In this document: positions 6,277 through 12,779 of the stretch, piece after piece
Position numbering within the stretch: position 1 is the first letter of the stretch
Layout of the letters: every line of letters starts with the position of its first letter
From: Pseudaquidulcibacter sp964443435
GTDB lineage: Bacteria; Pseudomonadota; Alphaproteobacteria; Caulobacterales; Aquidulcibacteraceae
Reading direction: 5' to 3'
Assembly: GCA_964443435.1 (NCBI GenBank)
Contig: CAYUCW010000055.1
Span: 1 to 12,826, forward strand
DNA length: 12,826 bases
The notes under the pieces: generated by a model
Databases searched by the model: none
Told to the model about the DNA's origin: nothing
What the model saw: the letters and a program-made list of their open reading frames with translations, nothing else
Program-made: the position numbers and the translations under genes

Positions 6277-7809
6277 ATGATAAAAATAAAAGAAATTAAA
6301 GACGGCAAACAATTAAAATTATATAATGAGTCAGATAAATATACACCAATTTCGATAAGAACTAGCTCATATTTGAATCATGAATCAGATTTTGTTTATA
6401 ATGAAAGAAATGACTCTTTTGGATTTTATGTTTTTTTTCGTCATACTAATTCAAACTTTTATGAATTTGCATTTTATGAAAATAGCCATGAATTTAAAGA
6501 TCTTACGGTTTTAATTTATAGTGCAACCCATATACCCCAAGAATTAAGCATTAAAAATAAAATAATTGGAAATCCTATATTTGAAGTTGATGAAGATAAA
6601 ATATTAAATTCAAATAATGATAAATATCCACCTTCTGCTGAATTTGAAACACCAATTTCACTCGGTTTTGGGGAGGATTTTATTGAAATTGCATTTGGTG
6701 AAATAGAAAAAGCAAATACAGAAATTACTTATGATTATTTATCATTTCTTGCAAAAGATAATATACTTCTCGGTGTCCGTGTAAAAAACCTATCAAAAGA
6801 GTTTATAAATGAAGTAATTTTAATGGATACACGAAAACAAAACTTGGTTTCGGATATTTATGTCTCATCAGAAAGTTATGCAAATCATGTGTTAAGTGCA
6901 GAGTATCCAGACAAAAGTCATAATAAACTAGAAGCAATTGTCAAAGTAACAAATGATTTTATTAATGGTGAAATGTCTGCATTAGATTTTGAAAAGATAT
7001 ATATAGACGTACACAAAAACCATACAGGCTTATATAAAGAAGTAAAAATTGATGGCGAAATAAGTGAAATATTTTTTAGTTTATTTTTTGAAGTTGATGC
7101 TTTTTGCAGCGTTCCAGAATGGTTCGATAAAGAAACAGATATCACCGCCGAGCAATTATTAGATGCTGCTAAAACAGCTATGGCAAAATATGAAGCCTAT
7201 ATTGCTTATAAAAATTCTAAAAATATTGGCAAGTATTTTAGTTTAGAAAACCAATATTTAAAGCGTAGTTTAATAAGACAAATTTATAAAATTAAATTTA
7301 TTTTTTATCCAATCTTTGTTGTTCTTTTTGTCCAAGTAATAATATATTTTGTAAAAATATTACTTACAATTATTACACTTGGTAATGAAACGCTTAGTCC
7401 AGTTATAAATTTCTTGGTATATCCGGTTATTTTTACTTATTCCCTACATGAGATTTTTTCTCATTTTAAGGTGAAATATGTTTGCAATTCAATCATAATT
7501 AAATTCATTTGCGCTTTTATTTGGGGATTATTTGGCTATATTTATTCATTTATTGAAATTGAAACTTTCTCTAGAATACATTTTGCGGCTTTATTTACAG
7601 CTAATTTTGTTTGTTATTTATTCGCAACAAAGAATAACGACGAGAAATCAATTTCTAAAGTTTATACAGCATTTTATTTTATGAATATAGGGTTTTTAAT
7701 CGCCAATAAAATTAATTTTCTAAGTATTTATTCTTGGGGTGTTCTTATACTTTCAATTTTGTTTTTGGCGTTAGAGCTAAAATATATAAAGCAAAAAGAA
7801 ATTGAATAA
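6277..7809 (+). CDS. Putative colicin-D-type immunity domain fused to membrane domain
   Basis: A 510-residue protein with no full-length family known to me. Residues 1-215 are hydrophilic, probably beta-rich, and unrecognised. Residues about 219-308 resemble the colicin-D immunity family: a FINGEMSALDFEKIYIDV-type start, then LFFEVDAFCSVPEWF, then the DITAEQLLDAAKTAMAKYE helix. Residues 341-505 contain about six membrane helices. The inference is that an immunity-like module is anchored at the inner membrane; no toxin gene is adjacent, so any role in protection is unproven. Codon use is much richer in AAA, ATA and TTA than the neighbours, which suggests recent acquisition. It starts 25 nt after the oligopeptidase with only a weak Shine-Dalgarno (TAAG at about 6264-6267), and 51 nt separate it from the next gene. 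The ORF is real on length; the immunity call is from remembered family patterns. Confidence 0.6.
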   Translation: MIKIKEIKDGKQLKLYNESDKYTPISIRTSSYLNHESDFVYNERNDSFGFYVFFRHTNSNFYEFAFYENSHEFKDLTVLIYSATHIPQELSIKNKIIGNPIFEVDEDKILNSNNDKYPPSAEFETPISLGFGEDFIEIAFGEIEKANTEITYDYLSFLAKDNILLGVRVKNLSKEFINEVILMDTRKQNLVSDIYVSSESYANHVLSAEYPDKSHNKLEAIVKVTNDFINGEMSALDFEKIYIDVHKNHTGLYKEVKIDGEISEIFFSLFFEVDAFCSVPEWFDKETDITAEQLLDAAKTAMAKYEAYIAYKNSKNIGKYFSLENQYLKRSLIRQIYKIKFIFYPIFVVLFVQVIIYFVKILLTIITLGNETLSPVINFLVYPVIFTYSLHEIFSHFKVKYVCNSIIIKFICAFIWGLFGYIYSFIEIETFSRIHFAALFTANFVCYLFATKNNDEKSISKVYTAFYFMNIGFLIANKINFLSIYSWGVLILSILFLALELKYIKQKEIE

Positions 7810-7860
7810 ATAATTTGCCATTTTTCTTATTTTATAGCCTAATGCAAAAAAGGGTATAAA

Positions 7861-8808
7861 ATGGAAATAATACAAAATCTGCGATTGCCAGTAATTGCCG
7901 CGCCATTATTCATAATTTCTAATCCAAAGATGGTGATTGCGCAATGTAAGGCGGGCATAGTCGGAAGCTTTCCTGCGCTTAATGCGCGTCCTGAAAATGT
8001 GCTTCATGAATGGCTTGATGAAATCACGTCTGAACTGGGTGAGTTTAATGCCAAAAACCCTGAAAAACCTGCCGCGCCATTTGCGGTAAATCAGATTGTA
8101 CACACTTCAAATGCGCGACTTATGCATGATGTAGAGGCATGCGTAAAATTCAAAGTGCCTTATATAATAACTTCGCTTGGCGCGGTGCCAGAGGTGAATG
8201 ACGCCATCCATTCTTATGGCGGTAAAGTTTTTCATGATGTGATTAATAATCGCCATGCAAAATCGGCAATAAATAAAGGCGCCGATGGGCTTATTGCGGT
8301 GGCGGCCGGTGCCGGTGGGCATGCGGGAACGCTTTCGCCTTTTGCACTTATTCAAGAAATACGTGAATGGTTTAATGGGCCGCTTGCGCTTTCGGGTTCA
8401 ATTGCAGGTGGCGGTGCGGTTTTGGCGGCACAGGCAATGGGCGCGGATTATGCCTATATTGGTTCGGCATTCATCGCCACAATAGAAGCCAATGCAAGCG
8501 ATGCCTATAAAGAAATGATTGTGGCATCAAACGCGAATGATATTGTTTATTCCAATTATTTTACGGGAATAAATGGTAATTATTTAAAGGGTTCGATTGT
8601 GAACTCTGGTCTTGATCCTGAAAATCTTCCCGAAGCCGATAAAAGCAAAATGGATTTTGCGTCGGCAACAAATGGCGCAAAAGCTTGGAAAGATATTTGG
8701 GGCGCAGGGCAGGGAATAGGTGCGGTTAAATCAATCAGCACTATTGCGGACGTGGTAGAGCGGCTAGAGCGCGAATATAAGGCCGCCAAAGCGCGGATAT
8801 GCCCATAA
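7861..8808 (+). CDS. Nitronate monooxygenase-like flavoprotein
   Basis: An FMN-dependent TIM-barrel enzyme of the nitronate monooxygenase (2-nitropropane dioxygenase) family, 315 residues, within the usual range. The family oxidises nitronates such as propionate 3-nitronate; many members have unknown substrates. Visible motifs are the N-terminal LRLPVIAAPLFIIS, the catalytic-histidine loop AAGAGGHAGTLSPF with H154, the FMN-phosphate loops GSIAGGGA (179-186) and GSAF (201-204), and MGADYAYIGSAF. A bacterial enoyl-reductase FabK is a less likely alternative. The ATG follows AGGGT at 7851-7855. A weak promoter may lie just upstream (TTGCCA 7815-7820, 17 bp, CCTAAT 7838-7843), so the gene may be transcribed separately from the gene before it. 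There is no signal peptide; it is cytoplasmic. Confidence 0.9.
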   Translation: MEIIQNLRLPVIAAPLFIISNPKMVIAQCKAGIVGSFPALNARPENVLHEWLDEITSELGEFNAKNPEKPAAPFAVNQIVHTSNARLMHDVEACVKFKVPYIITSLGAVPEVNDAIHSYGGKVFHDVINNRHAKSAINKGADGLIAVAAGAGGHAGTLSPFALIQEIREWFNGPLALSGSIAGGGAVLAAQAMGADYAYIGSAFIATIEANASDAYKEMIVASNANDIVYSNYFTGINGNYLKGSIVNSGLDPENLPEADKSKMDFASATNGAKAWKDIWGAGQGIGAVKSISTIADVVERLEREYKAAKARICP

Positions 8809-8836
8809 TTATCCAACACTAAAGCCATTAAATCAT

Positions 8837-8857
8837 AATCATCCAAAAGGATAGATT
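8837..8857 (+). promoter_or_regulatory. Hairpin covering the Shine-Dalgarno of the M15 peptidase gene
   Basis: AATCATCC (8837-8844) can pair with GGAT-A-GATT (8849-8857), eight base pairs with one bulged A and an AAAA loop. The only Shine-Dalgarno, AAAAGGA (8845-8851), lies in the loop and stem, directly before the ATG at 8858. If it forms, it would lower translation unless opened by ribosomes or another factor. Stability was not calculated. Confidence 0.35.
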
Positions 8858-9307
8858 ATGACAAGCCCAAAACTTTATAAAAGCTTCAAAGACTTTGATT
8901 TAACCGAATGGAAATGGCCACATTTCACCCCATCTGAACTTGCTTGTAAATGCGCAAAACATTGCAAGGGCGAATATTATCACGATCCAAAATTTCTTGA
9001 TGCCCTTGAAATTATGCGTAAAAAAACGGGCTTATTAATAATAAACTCCGCAAGGCGTTGTAAACTTCATAATCATGAAGTGGGCGGTGTGATTAACTCA
9101 ATGCATACTATAAAAATTGCGGTGGATATTAAAATTGCACCCCATACGCGCGTCGCACTTTATGAAAGCGCGGTAATGGCGGGCTTTAAAGGCATTGGCT
9201 TTGGCGTTAATTTCATTCATCTTGATATTGGTGAAAGAAGAAGATGGACGTATCCAGGGGCAATTGGCCTATGGAAACGGGCATTGGGCTTTAATCCTGT
9301 AAAATAA
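8858..9307 (+). CDS. Peptidase M15-type (D-Ala-D-Ala carboxypeptidase-like) protein
   Basis: A 149-residue protein of the M15 zinc peptidase type that acts on peptidoglycan cross-bridges or serves as phage endolysin. After FTPSELACKCAKHC (24-36) and an N-terminal helical part, the core motif SARRCKLHNHEVGG (64-77) leads to S-M-H83-x6-D90 and later FIHLD with H121. H83, D90 and H121 are the expected zinc ligands. The usual S-x-H-x2-G-x-A-x-D motif has Lys in place of Gly (K86), which is unusual. There is no signal peptide, so export would need another route, or the protein could be a domesticated phage lysin. Cysteines 30, 32 and 36 could form an extra metal site, as seen in phage relatives. 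Its Shine-Dalgarno lies in a predicted hairpin. It precedes glpK by 37 nt. Confidence 0.82.
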   Translation: MTSPKLYKSFKDFDLTEWKWPHFTPSELACKCAKHCKGEYYHDPKFLDALEIMRKKTGLLIINSARRCKLHNHEVGGVINSMHTIKIAVDIKIAPHTRVALYESAVMAGFKGIGFGVNFIHLDIGERRRWTYPGAIGLWKRALGFNPVK

Positions 9308-9344
9308 AACTTTACGAAAAACAAAAACTAGGCAAGATTACAGT

Positions 9345-10781
9345 ATGACCAAGATACTTGTAATTGATGAAGGCACTTCTTCGGTGCGCGCGGGGGTTTA
9401 TGATGAAACCCTTAAACACAATGATTTTATACAAACCCCAGTTGCGCTTTATTCACCAAGCCCTGAGATAGTAGAGCAAGACGCCAATGAAATCTGGAAT
9501 AAAACCTTAGAGGTCGCAAAATCCGCCGCCTTAAATAAAAATATTGATGCAATCGGCATAACAAATCAGCGTGAAACGACGATACTATGGGATAGGTCAG
9601 GCACACCAATTCATAATGCGCTGGTTTGGCAAGATAGGCGCGGTGCGGATTTTGGTGAAGAATTAAAATCTGATGGGCGTGAGGCGATTTTAAATTCAAA
9701 AACTGGCTTACTTGCAGATCCGTATTTTAGCGCGTTTAAACTTAAGTATTTATTTGAAAACATTGAAGGTTTAAGGGCGCGCGCGTTAAATGGCGAAATA
9801 TTATTTGGCACAATTGATGCGTGGCTTATTTATAAACTAACAGGCGGCAAAAGCCATGTTACCGATGCCACAAATGCAAGCCGAACCGCGCTTTTTAATA
9901 TTCAAACAGGCGCTTGGGATGATGAATTATTAGAAATATTCAATATTCCAAAAGCGATTTTACCCAAAGTATTAGATTCAAATGCCCATTTTGGCGATTG
10001 CGACTTATTTGGTAAAACTATACCTATTATGGGCGTATTGGGGGATCAACAAGCCGCATTAATGGGGCAAGATTGCTTTGACTATGGTGATGCCAAAATA
10101 ACTTTTGGTACAGGCGCATTTTTAATGGTTATGCTTAAAGATAGGCCAAAGACATCAAATAATAAAATGCTTTTGACCATAGCAAGCAAGATAAATGGCA
10201 AAACAAATTATGCAATGGAAGGGGCGATTTTAAATGCCGGAACCGCAATTGCATGGCTAAGGGATGAATTGGGTATTATAAAATCGGCAAGCGAAACCGA
10301 AGAAATTGCAAACACACTTATCGATAATAGCGGTGTATATCTTGTGCCGGCATTTACGGGTCTTGGCGCACCATTTTGGGATGCCGATGCGCGCGCAAGC
10401 ATAACTGGGCTTGGACGAAAAACCGGTAGAGCGCATATTATAAGGGCGGCATTAGAAGCGAGCGCCTATCAAACTTATGATATTCTTGAAGCCATAAAAA
10501 AAGATGATATTGCTATAAATACTTTGAAAATTGATGGCGGCATGGCGAAAAATAATTTCTTTGCTCAGTTTTTGGCGGATATTTGCGATATAAAAATTCA
10601 AAGACCAGAAGACCTGGAAATGACGGCAATGGGAGCGGCCAAGATTGCACTTTTGGGCCTTAAAACCAATGCAGGTACAAATCCGAATAAAGTTTTTGAA
10701 CCCAAATTAGAAAAATCGATTAGGGCAAAATTTATTAATGGTTGGAAAAAGGCAATTGAATCAGTGCTTAAGGCCAAATGA
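9345..10781 (+). CDS. glpK: Glycerol kinase
   Basis: An FGGY-family kinase that phosphorylates glycerol to sn-glycerol 3-phosphate with ATP. At 478 residues it is slightly shorter than E. coli GlpK (502). The glycerol-binding set seen in GlpK is conserved: R76-E77 (NQRETT), W95 (LVWQDRR), Y127 (DPYFS), D234 (GDQQAALMGQ) and F259 (GTGAFLM). The N-terminal phosphate-binding loop reads DEGTSSVRAG (8-17) instead of the common DQGTTSSRA. The second signature region is AFTGLGAPFWD (336-346), with DGG at 397-399. No glpF or glpD is in the window. It is the last gene of the plus-strand run and ends one base from the convergent ROK repressor gene, so it is not in that repressor's operon; regulation by it is only a possibility. 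Confidence 0.96.
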   Translation: MTKILVIDEGTSSVRAGVYDETLKHNDFIQTPVALYSPSPEIVEQDANEIWNKTLEVAKSAALNKNIDAIGITNQRETTILWDRSGTPIHNALVWQDRRGADFGEELKSDGREAILNSKTGLLADPYFSAFKLKYLFENIEGLRARALNGEILFGTIDAWLIYKLTGGKSHVTDATNASRTALFNIQTGAWDDELLEIFNIPKAILPKVLDSNAHFGDCDLFGKTIPIMGVLGDQQAALMGQDCFDYGDAKITFGTGAFLMVMLKDRPKTSNNKMLLTIASKINGKTNYAMEGAILNAGTAIAWLRDELGIIKSASETEEIANTLIDNSGVYLVPAFTGLGAPFWDADARASITGLGRKTGRAHIIRAALEASAYQTYDILEAIKKDDIAINTLKIDGGMAKNNFFAQFLADICDIKIQRPEDLEMTAMGAAKIALLGLKTNAGTNPNKVFEPKLEKSIRAKFINGWKKAIESVLKAK

Positions 10782-10782
10782 T

Positions 10783-11985
10783 TTAAGCGTAAGAAGATTT
10801 CATCAAGGATTCAGAGGTTGGCAATAATTCGCTTTGAATCATGACAATTGCCGCGCCAATTGTCGCCGCATCTTCTGCAAGATTGGCAACCAATACTGGT
10901 GCAATTTTGGGAAGCCTCTCATTCATGCTATTAAGATATTGATTAAGGCCAGCGCAAACTTTTTTAACTACGAAAATAGGTAGTCTTCCGCCCAAGAAAA
11001 ATACTTGCGGGTTTAGTAATGAATTTATAATTAAAAAGCTTGTTTTTAAGCTCTCGACCGCGCAATTCACCCATTCATCAAGTAATTCATGTGCTTCGGT
11101 AGGTAGGTTTTCAAAATCACTTGGCTTTTCAATATTAAAGCCTTTGTTTGCCATAAAATCATAAAGCCCAAACAAAGAAACATTATCTTGAATGCTTGTT
11201 TTGTCATCAGCGTTATAATTGCTTGGAATAAATCCAATCTCACCGGCTCTACCATTAGAGCCTCTGAAAGCTTGCCCATTAATAATTATGCCAAGCCCGA
11301 AACCCGCATTCATAAGGCCATATACTGAATTATTAATATGGATGCCTGCGCCAAATTGTAATTCACCAATTGCCGCCGCAGTGGCATCATTTTCTACAAT
11401 AGTATTAACATCTAAACGCTTGGAAATTTCAGATGCAATATCTATTTGCGACCATTGTAAACAATAATCGGGCTTTTTAGTGAATTTAACTTTATCCAAA
11501 TCATCAGGGATAGCAAAACCAATACCTAATAATTTTTTGGGATTAATAGTTCTTTTCGAAACTATTGAATTATATTCTTTTAGAATGAAATCTATGACGG
11601 TTTCAGGTGATGCAAAATGCTCCTCAAGGCAATTTCTATATAGAATTTCGCCGGCAAAATCCATTGCGATAAAGGTTGTATGATCTCTATCTATGCTTAT
11701 GCCAATCGAATATGCGCCATTAGGATTAATCACAAATTTATGTGCGGGCTGACCACGCTCACCTAATACTTTTCCATTGCGAAGGATAAAACCATCGGCA
11801 AGCAAGCGATTAGTAATATTTGCAATAGCGGGTGAAGTTAAATTTGTCTGGCTTGCGATTTCAATACGAGTAATAAAAGGTTTTGACCTGATAGCTTGTA
11901 AAACCACCCTTTGATTATAGTCCCCAGCCCTTACCAAATTAGTCCCTGATAATATATCGCCAACTTTATTATCAATATTATTCAT
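10783..11985 (-). CDS. ROK-family transcriptional regulator without zinc motif
   Basis: A 400-residue repressor-type ROK protein. Residues about 25-78 form a winged helix-turn-helix (RVVLQAIRSKPFITRIEIAS, then SPAIANITNRLLADGFI), and 90-390 the sugar-kinase-like ROK domain, with ENDATAAAIGEL (198-209; D200) and FGLGIIINGQAFRGSNGRAG (229-248). The ROK zinc motif is missing: GE-x-GH reads GEIGF (F252), and no C-x-C-G-x2-G-C follows. The N-terminal phosphate loop is degenerate, as usual in regulators. XylR, Mlc and NagC are the model relatives; the effector sugar is unknown. The ATG follows AGGCGA (about 11991-11996). Its upstream region has a GntR-type operator and an AT-rich inverted repeat. 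It faces glpK tail to tail, one base apart. Confidence 0.92.
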   Translation of the reverse strand: MNNIDNKVGDILSGTNLVRAGDYNQRVVLQAIRSKPFITRIEIASQTNLTSPAIANITNRLLADGFILRNGKVLGERGQPAHKFVINPNGAYSIGISIDRDHTTFIAMDFAGEILYRNCLEEHFASPETVIDFILKEYNSIVSKRTINPKKLLGIGFAIPDDLDKVKFTKKPDYCLQWSQIDIASEISKRLDVNTIVENDATAAAIGELQFGAGIHINNSVYGLMNAGFGLGIIINGQAFRGSNGRAGEIGFIPSNYNADDKTSIQDNVSLFGLYDFMANKGFNIEKPSDFENLPTEAHELLDEWVNCAVESLKTSFLIINSLLNPQVFFLGGRLPIFVVKKVCAGLNQYLNSMNERLPKIAPVLVANLAEDAATIGAAIVMIQSELLPTSESLMKSSYA

Positions 11986-12030
11986 TAAATCGCCTATAAT
12001 TCTTATATATGCTTTATTTAGATGAAATAT

Positions 12031-12048
12031 TTAAATTCTGCAATTCAA
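12031..12048. promoter_or_regulatory. AT-rich inverted repeat upstream of the ROK gene
   Basis: TTAAATT (12031-12037) and AATTCAA (12042-12048) form an imperfect palindrome, six of seven pairs, around CTGC. It lies about 45-60 bp upstream of the ROK start. ROK repressors such as Mlc and NagC bind AT-rich palindromes near promoters, so this could be an autoregulatory site. In such AT-rich DNA it could also arise by chance. Confidence 0.2.
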
Positions 12049-12078
12049 AAAACTAGTAAAAAAGAATTAATCTATGCT

Positions 12079-12091
12079 TTGGTCAGACCAA
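12079..12091. promoter_or_regulatory. GntR/FadR-subfamily operator
   Basis: TTGGTCAGACCAA is a perfect 13-bp palindrome. It fits the FadR-subfamily GntR consensus TNGTNNNACNA and closely resembles LldR and PdhR sites (TTGGT, 3 bp, ACCAA). It lies about 95 bp upstream of the ROK repressor start and about 75 bp beyond the end of the HapK-like gene, so the ROK gene is the natural target. No GntR-family gene is in the window, so the binding protein must be encoded elsewhere. The match is direct; the function is inferred. Confidence 0.55.
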
Positions 12092-12158
12092 TTTAAAATA
12101 AATTATGAAGTTAACATTAATTGGGTTTGCTTTAGGGGATAGATTTTTCTTGAGTAAA

Positions 12159-12179
12159 GAAGTGTTTATACTTCACTTC
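12159..12179 (-). terminator. Weak terminator-like hairpin at the end of the HapK-like gene
   Basis: GAAGTG (12159-12164) and CACTTC (12174-12179) pair across nine bases; on the minus strand the stop codon TAA lies in the loop and the stem is followed by TTTACTC. The stem is short and the T run poor, so it would be inefficient at best, and read-through into the ROK gene is possible. Confidence 0.25.
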
Positions 12180-12477
12180 CTATCACGAACTGTGGATTAT
12201 CAACTAAGTTCATAAATTCGCCAAGAATTTTTTGAACTATATCGCTACCCATATCTTCGCTTAAAAAGCCATCAAGATCTGTAATATCAAAAATCTCAAC
12301 ATAATCGAAACTTGGTTGGCCTTCGCCCATTAAAAGACTATTGGATTTAAAAGTTTGGAAACGGCTTACGCGGCTTATGCCACGCATTGTTGGCTGATCG
12401 TGTTTTTTTACCCAGTTTTCAAATTGCTCGGCACTTACTTCAGGTTTAAGTTTATAAGTAATAATAATGTGTTTCAT
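12166..12477 (-). CDS. HapK/RedY-like dimeric alpha-beta barrel protein
   Basis: A 103-residue protein with a beta strand first (MKHIIITYKLKPEV), then helix E-Q-F-E-N-W-V, the HDQPTMRGISRVSRFQTFK segment (26-44), FDYVEIFDITDLDGFL (57-72) and a C-terminal DNPQFVIGSEV. This order is that of ferredoxin-like dimeric alpha-beta barrels; the P-T-M-R and D-Y-V-E-I-F blocks recall the RedY-like HapK family known from prodigiosin clusters. The biochemical role of such stand-alone members is unknown; EthD or antibiotic-monooxygenase-like folds are alternatives. No prodigiosin genes are present. The ATG has a strong Shine-Dalgarno, AAGGTGG (12481-12487). A possible 30-codon ORF ends 33 nt upstream. The ROK gene follows 180 nt downstream on the same strand. 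Confidence 0.7.
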   Translation of the reverse strand: MKHIIITYKLKPEVSAEQFENWVKKHDQPTMRGISRVSRFQTFKSNSLLMGEGQPSFDYVEIFDITDLDGFLSEDMGSDIVQKILGEFMNLVDNPQFVIGSEV

Positions 12478-12510
12478 TTTCCACCTTTATAAAATCTTAA
12501 AATGGCATAT

Positions 12511-12603
12511 TTAATTAAAAAATCTAGACAAAAAACGTTCTGCTATATCTAATAAATCCTTGTCATATGCAATTTTGTCAATTGATTTAGATTTTTTTGA
12601 CAT
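12511..12603 (-). CDS. Candidate small protein, 30 residues
   Basis: An ORF opening MSKKSKSIDK, passing through AYDKDLLDIAERF and ending SRFFN, stop TAA at 12511-12513. The sequence has a basic start and an amphipathic, mixed-charge helix, unlike the Lys/Asn/Ile/Phe-only translations common in such AT-rich spacers. An in-frame TAA four codons upstream rules out a longer form. The nearest Shine-Dalgarno, AGAGG, is about 14 bases from the ATG, too far for efficient initiation, which is the main reason for doubt. The start codon lies inside an 18-bp palindrome. It could be a leader or small protein of the HapK-like gene's transcript, or the remnant of a longer gene. Confidence 0.35.
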   Translation of the reverse strand: MSKKSKSIDKIAYDKDLLDIAERFLSRFFN

Positions 12604-12611
12604 ATCAAAAA
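12594..12611. promoter_or_regulatory. 18-bp palindrome upstream of the HapK-like gene
   Basis: TTTTTGACATATCAAAAA has perfect 7-bp arms (12594-12600 and 12605-12611) around CATA. It lies about 120-135 bp upstream of the HapK-like start and covers the ATG of the candidate small ORF. It could be an operator or a weak hairpin. The arms are mostly A/T, so chance is a real alternative. Confidence 0.3.
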
Positions 12612-12685
12612 TTTAAACCTCTAAACTTTAACTTGATATATAACTTCGATTTTAAAAATATATAGAAGTAAAAAATTTAAAATGC

Positions 12686-12723
12686 CAATAAAAAGCAAAA
12701 ACCACGCTTTTTGATTTTTATTG
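12686..12723 (-). terminator. Rho-independent terminator, probably bidirectional, after tRNA-Thr
   Basis: Arms of 16 bp (12686-12701 and 12708-12723) match except for one position: CAATAAAAA, then G or T, then CAAAAA, around a 6-base loop CCACGC. An alternative inner pairing, AAAAAGC with GCTTTTT, has the A-tract, GC, loop, GC, T-tract layout typical of intrinsic terminators in either direction. On the minus strand it lies about 57 bp beyond the 3' end of tRNA-Thr, so it likely ends that transcript and insulates the HapK-like gene. Confidence 0.55.
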
Positions 12724-12735
12724 TCCGCATAGTTC

Positions 12736-12772
12736 TAAATTCCTGAGTGAGCGTAGCGAGGGTGGGAATTTA
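12736..12772. repeat. Inverted repeat with GC-rich loop next to tRNA-Thr
   Basis: TAAATTCC (12736-12743) and GGAATTTA (12765-12772) are perfect 8-bp inverted repeats enclosing 21 bases (12744-12764) that are much richer in G and C than their surroundings, with GAGCGTAGCGAG inside. It has no T run, so it is not a standard terminator. It may belong to an interspersed palindromic repeat family, or act in processing of the tRNA transcript; other copies would decide. Confidence 0.4.
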
Positions 12773-12779
12773 ATAAAAA

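Noticed and set aside
6277..8808. Toxin-immunity pair formed by the immunity-like protein and an adjacent gene
   Set aside because: The neighbours are an oligopeptidase and a nitronate monooxygenase, both with intact enzyme motifs and no toxin features.
12074..12142. 22-codon plus-strand ORF (MLWSDQFKIN...) in the ROK upstream region
   Set aside because: Only a weak Shine-Dalgarno, no helix-like or family pattern, and it overlaps the GntR-type operator; likely chance.
12666..12733. Short minus-strand ORF starting MRTIKIKKRG
   Set aside because: Only 17 codons, and almost entirely the terminator hairpin.
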